Below are positions 61,868 to 64,000 of a DNA stretch of 64,000 nucleotides, piece after piece. The stretch's first letter is position 1, and every line of letters starts with the position of its first letter. The notes beneath the pieces were generated by a model. That model searched no databases. It was not told the DNA's origin and was given only the letters and a program-made list of their open reading frames with translations. The stretch is taken from contig CM048847.1 in assembly GCA_026545225.1 (NCBI GenBank), positions 3,038,001 through 3,102,000 on the forward strand, read 5' to 3'. The position numbers and the translations under genes are program-made. Source of the DNA: Cornus controversa (Eukaryota > Streptophyta > Magnoliopsida > Cornales > Cornaceae).

Positions 61868-64000
61868 ATGGTCGGTATCTTGCTAATTGTTTCCTTTAGA
61901 TGTCCAAACGGTCGAACTTGGAACGAAGCACCATACGGTTGTGATGAAGATCGGATTGACATGTTCGTCACTTCTTTTGGATGCTTTGATGGTCTAATCT
62001 GGAAAAAAGAAACTTACGATTCTGATTATGGCACGACTTCTAAAGGAATGGGTTTTTGAATCAGAACAACTCAAACTAAACTTGTTTAAAATCCTTGATA
62101 GCTTGGGAATTGTTTCTTTTACTTTTCCAGATGGTTGAAGTTAGCATAAAGCACCATACGGTTGTGATCATTCATGAGTGCAGCAAGGAATTACTATTTT
62201 TGATTTAGGATGTCCTGATGGTTGAATTTGGCATAAAGCAATGTATAATTCTAAGTATGGCACGATTTCACGTGGATTGGACTTTTCGAATCAGGATAAG
62301 TAAAACGAAACAAGTTCGAAACCGTTGTTGTCATTCTCTATTTTTTTGAACATCCAAATGGTCAATTCTAGCACAAAGCACCATACGGTTGTCGTCATGC
62401 CTGATTATTACAAGCAATTGTTCTTTTCGACTCAGAACAACTTAAACAAACATGGATGAAGATCGGATCGACATGCTCGTCGTTTCTTTGGGATGCTTCG
62501 ATGGTTTCATTTAGAAAATAGTAGCGTACGATTAGTATTATGGCACAACTTCTCTTGGAATGCGGTTTTCGAATCAAAACAACTCAAATGAAACAAGTTT
62601 AAAATGGTTGGTAGCTTGCTAATTGTTTCCGCTAGATGTCTAAACGGTCGAATTTGGAACAAAGCACCATACGGTTGTGATGAAGTTCGGATTGACATGT
62701 TCGTCACTTCTTTTGGATGCATTGATGGTCTAATTTGGAAAAAAGAAACTTACGATTCTGACTATGGCACGACTTCTCAAGGAATGGGTTTTTGAATCAG
62801 AACAACTCAAACTAAACTTGTTTAAAATCCTTGATAGCTTGGGAATTGTTTCTTTTACTTTTCCAGATGGTTGAAGTTGGCATAGAGCACCATACGGTTG
62901 TGATCATTCATGAGTGCAGCAAGGAATTACTATTTTTGATTCAGGATGTCCTGATGGTTGAATTTGGCATAAAGCAATGTATAATTCTAAGTATGGCACG
63001 ATTTCACGTGGATTGGACATTTCGAATCAGGACAAGTAAAACGAAACAAGTTCGAAACCGTTGTTGTCATTCTCTATTTTTCTGAACATCCAGATGGTCA
63101 ATTCTAGCACAAAGCGCCATACGGTTGTCGTCATGCCTGATTATTACAAGCAATTGTTCTTTTCGACTCAGAACAACTCAAACAAACATGGATGAAGATC
63201 GGATCGACATGCTCGTCGTTTCTTTGGGATGCTTTGATGGTTTCATTTAGAAAATAGCAGCGTACGATTAGTATTATGGCACGACTTCTCTTGGAATGTG
63301 GTTTTCTAATCAAAACGACTCAAATGAAACAAGTTTAAAATGGTTGGTAGCTTGCTAATTGTTTCCGCTAGATGTCCAAACGGTCGAATTTGGAACAAAG
63401 CACCATACGGTTGTGATGAAGATCGGATTGACATGTTCGTCACTTCTTTTGGATGCTTTGATGGTCTAATCTGGAAAAAAGAAACTTACGATTCTGATTA
63501 TGGCACGACTTCTAAAGGAATGGGTTTTTGAATCAGAACAACTCAAACTAAACTTGTTTAAAATCCTTGATAGCTTGGGAATTGTTTCTTTTACTCTTCC
63601 AGATGGTTGAAGTTAGCATAAAGCACCATACGGTTGTGATCATTCATGAGTGCAGCAAGGAATTACTATTTTTGATTCAGGATGTCCTGATGGTTGAATT
63701 TGGCATAAAGGAGTGTATAATTCTAAGTATGGCACGATTTCACGTGGATTGGACTTTTCGAATCAGGACAAGTAAAACGAAACAAGTTCGAAACCGTTGT
63801 TGTCATTCTCTATTTTTCTGAACATCCAAATGGTCAATTCTAGCACAAAGCGCCATACGGTTGTCGTCATGCCTGATTATTACAAGCAATTGTTCTTTTC
63901 GACTTAGAACAACTTAAACAAACATGGATGAAGATCGGATCGACATGCTCGTCGTTTCTTTGGGATGCTTCGATGGTTTCATTTAGAAAATAGTAGTGTA
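61868..64000 (+). repeat. Two-monomer higher-order repeat (~1472 bp), one full and one partial copy
   Basis: Monomers start at 61868, 62604 and 63340. The first and third share CTAATCTGG, CTTCTAAAGG and GTTAGCATAAAGC. The ends near 62495 and 63967 share GATGCTTCGATGG and AAAATAGTAG. The period is 1472 bp, exactly two monomers. The second copy continues past the window edge. Confidence 0.8.

Larger units (their letters stand above)
29242..64000 (+). repeat. Satellite array, right part (~736-bp monomer, about 47 copies)
   Basis: This continues the same array in the same orientation. After removing the retroelement and one copy of its target duplication, the monomer spacing across the junction is exactly 736 bp (17338 to 29293), so both parts were one array before insertion. 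Monomer order is less regular here than on the left. It has C-D dimers, recombinant monomers, a three-monomer HOR, a two-monomer HOR, a monomer with a 78-bp deletion (53600) and one enlarged by 240 bp (near 61220). The array runs past the window edge. Confidence 0.97.

Overview
The window looks like heterochromatin from a plant nuclear genome, probably a flowering plant. It contains no protein-coding gene, rRNA or tRNA that I can support. Two things fill it: a tandem satellite array and one long LTR retroelement inserted into that array. The plant call is an inference. It rests on a primer-binding site matching the 3' end of initiator tRNA-Met, an adjoining polypurine tract of the plant Ty3/gypsy type, very long LTRs, and kilobase-scale satellite higher-order structure.

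Layout. Positions 1-18022 and 29242-64000 are one continuous satellite array of about 72 copies of a ~736-bp monomer. Each monomer contains six diverged copies of a ~35-bp motif in two alternating forms, so it is three ~225-bp dimers plus ~60 extra bp in one of them. On the left, four monomer classes (A, B, C, D) form a 2945-bp higher-order repeat (HOR). Five intact consecutive copies lie at 1140-15864. A sixth (17338-31501) is split by the retroelement. To the right the order breaks into C-D dimers and recombinant monomers. A three-monomer HOR (~2210 bp) appears at 44761-50.8 kb and again at 57943-61.2 kb. A two-monomer HOR (~1472 bp) starts at 61868. Segments of several kb are also copied at offsets of about 13.18, 10.31, 9.58 and 2.21 kb.

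Retroelement. Positions 18023-29236 (11,214 bp) are a complete insertion with two 4333-bp LTRs, four substitutions apart by eye, flanked by the 5-bp duplication ACTTC. The primer-binding site (24889-24900) and polypurine tract (22356-22369) put the sense direction on the minus strand. The 2548-bp interior has no gag or pol gene, only a possible stub of the pol 3' end. This fits a non-autonomous large retrotransposon derivative (LARD-like) mobilised in trans by an autonomous relative.

Most unusual signal. Each LTR holds seven short hairpins at 56-70 bp spacing. The stems differ in sequence but remain perfectly complementary, and every loop carries CTCCGA (TCGGAG in the sense strand), usually in a 15-nt loop. 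This pattern of covariation suggests selection or repeated copying of a structured element. The same LTR also contains a degenerate ~120-142-bp tandem repeat and a long polypurine run. The short open reading frames across the satellite are by-products of the repeat, because 736 is not a multiple of three.
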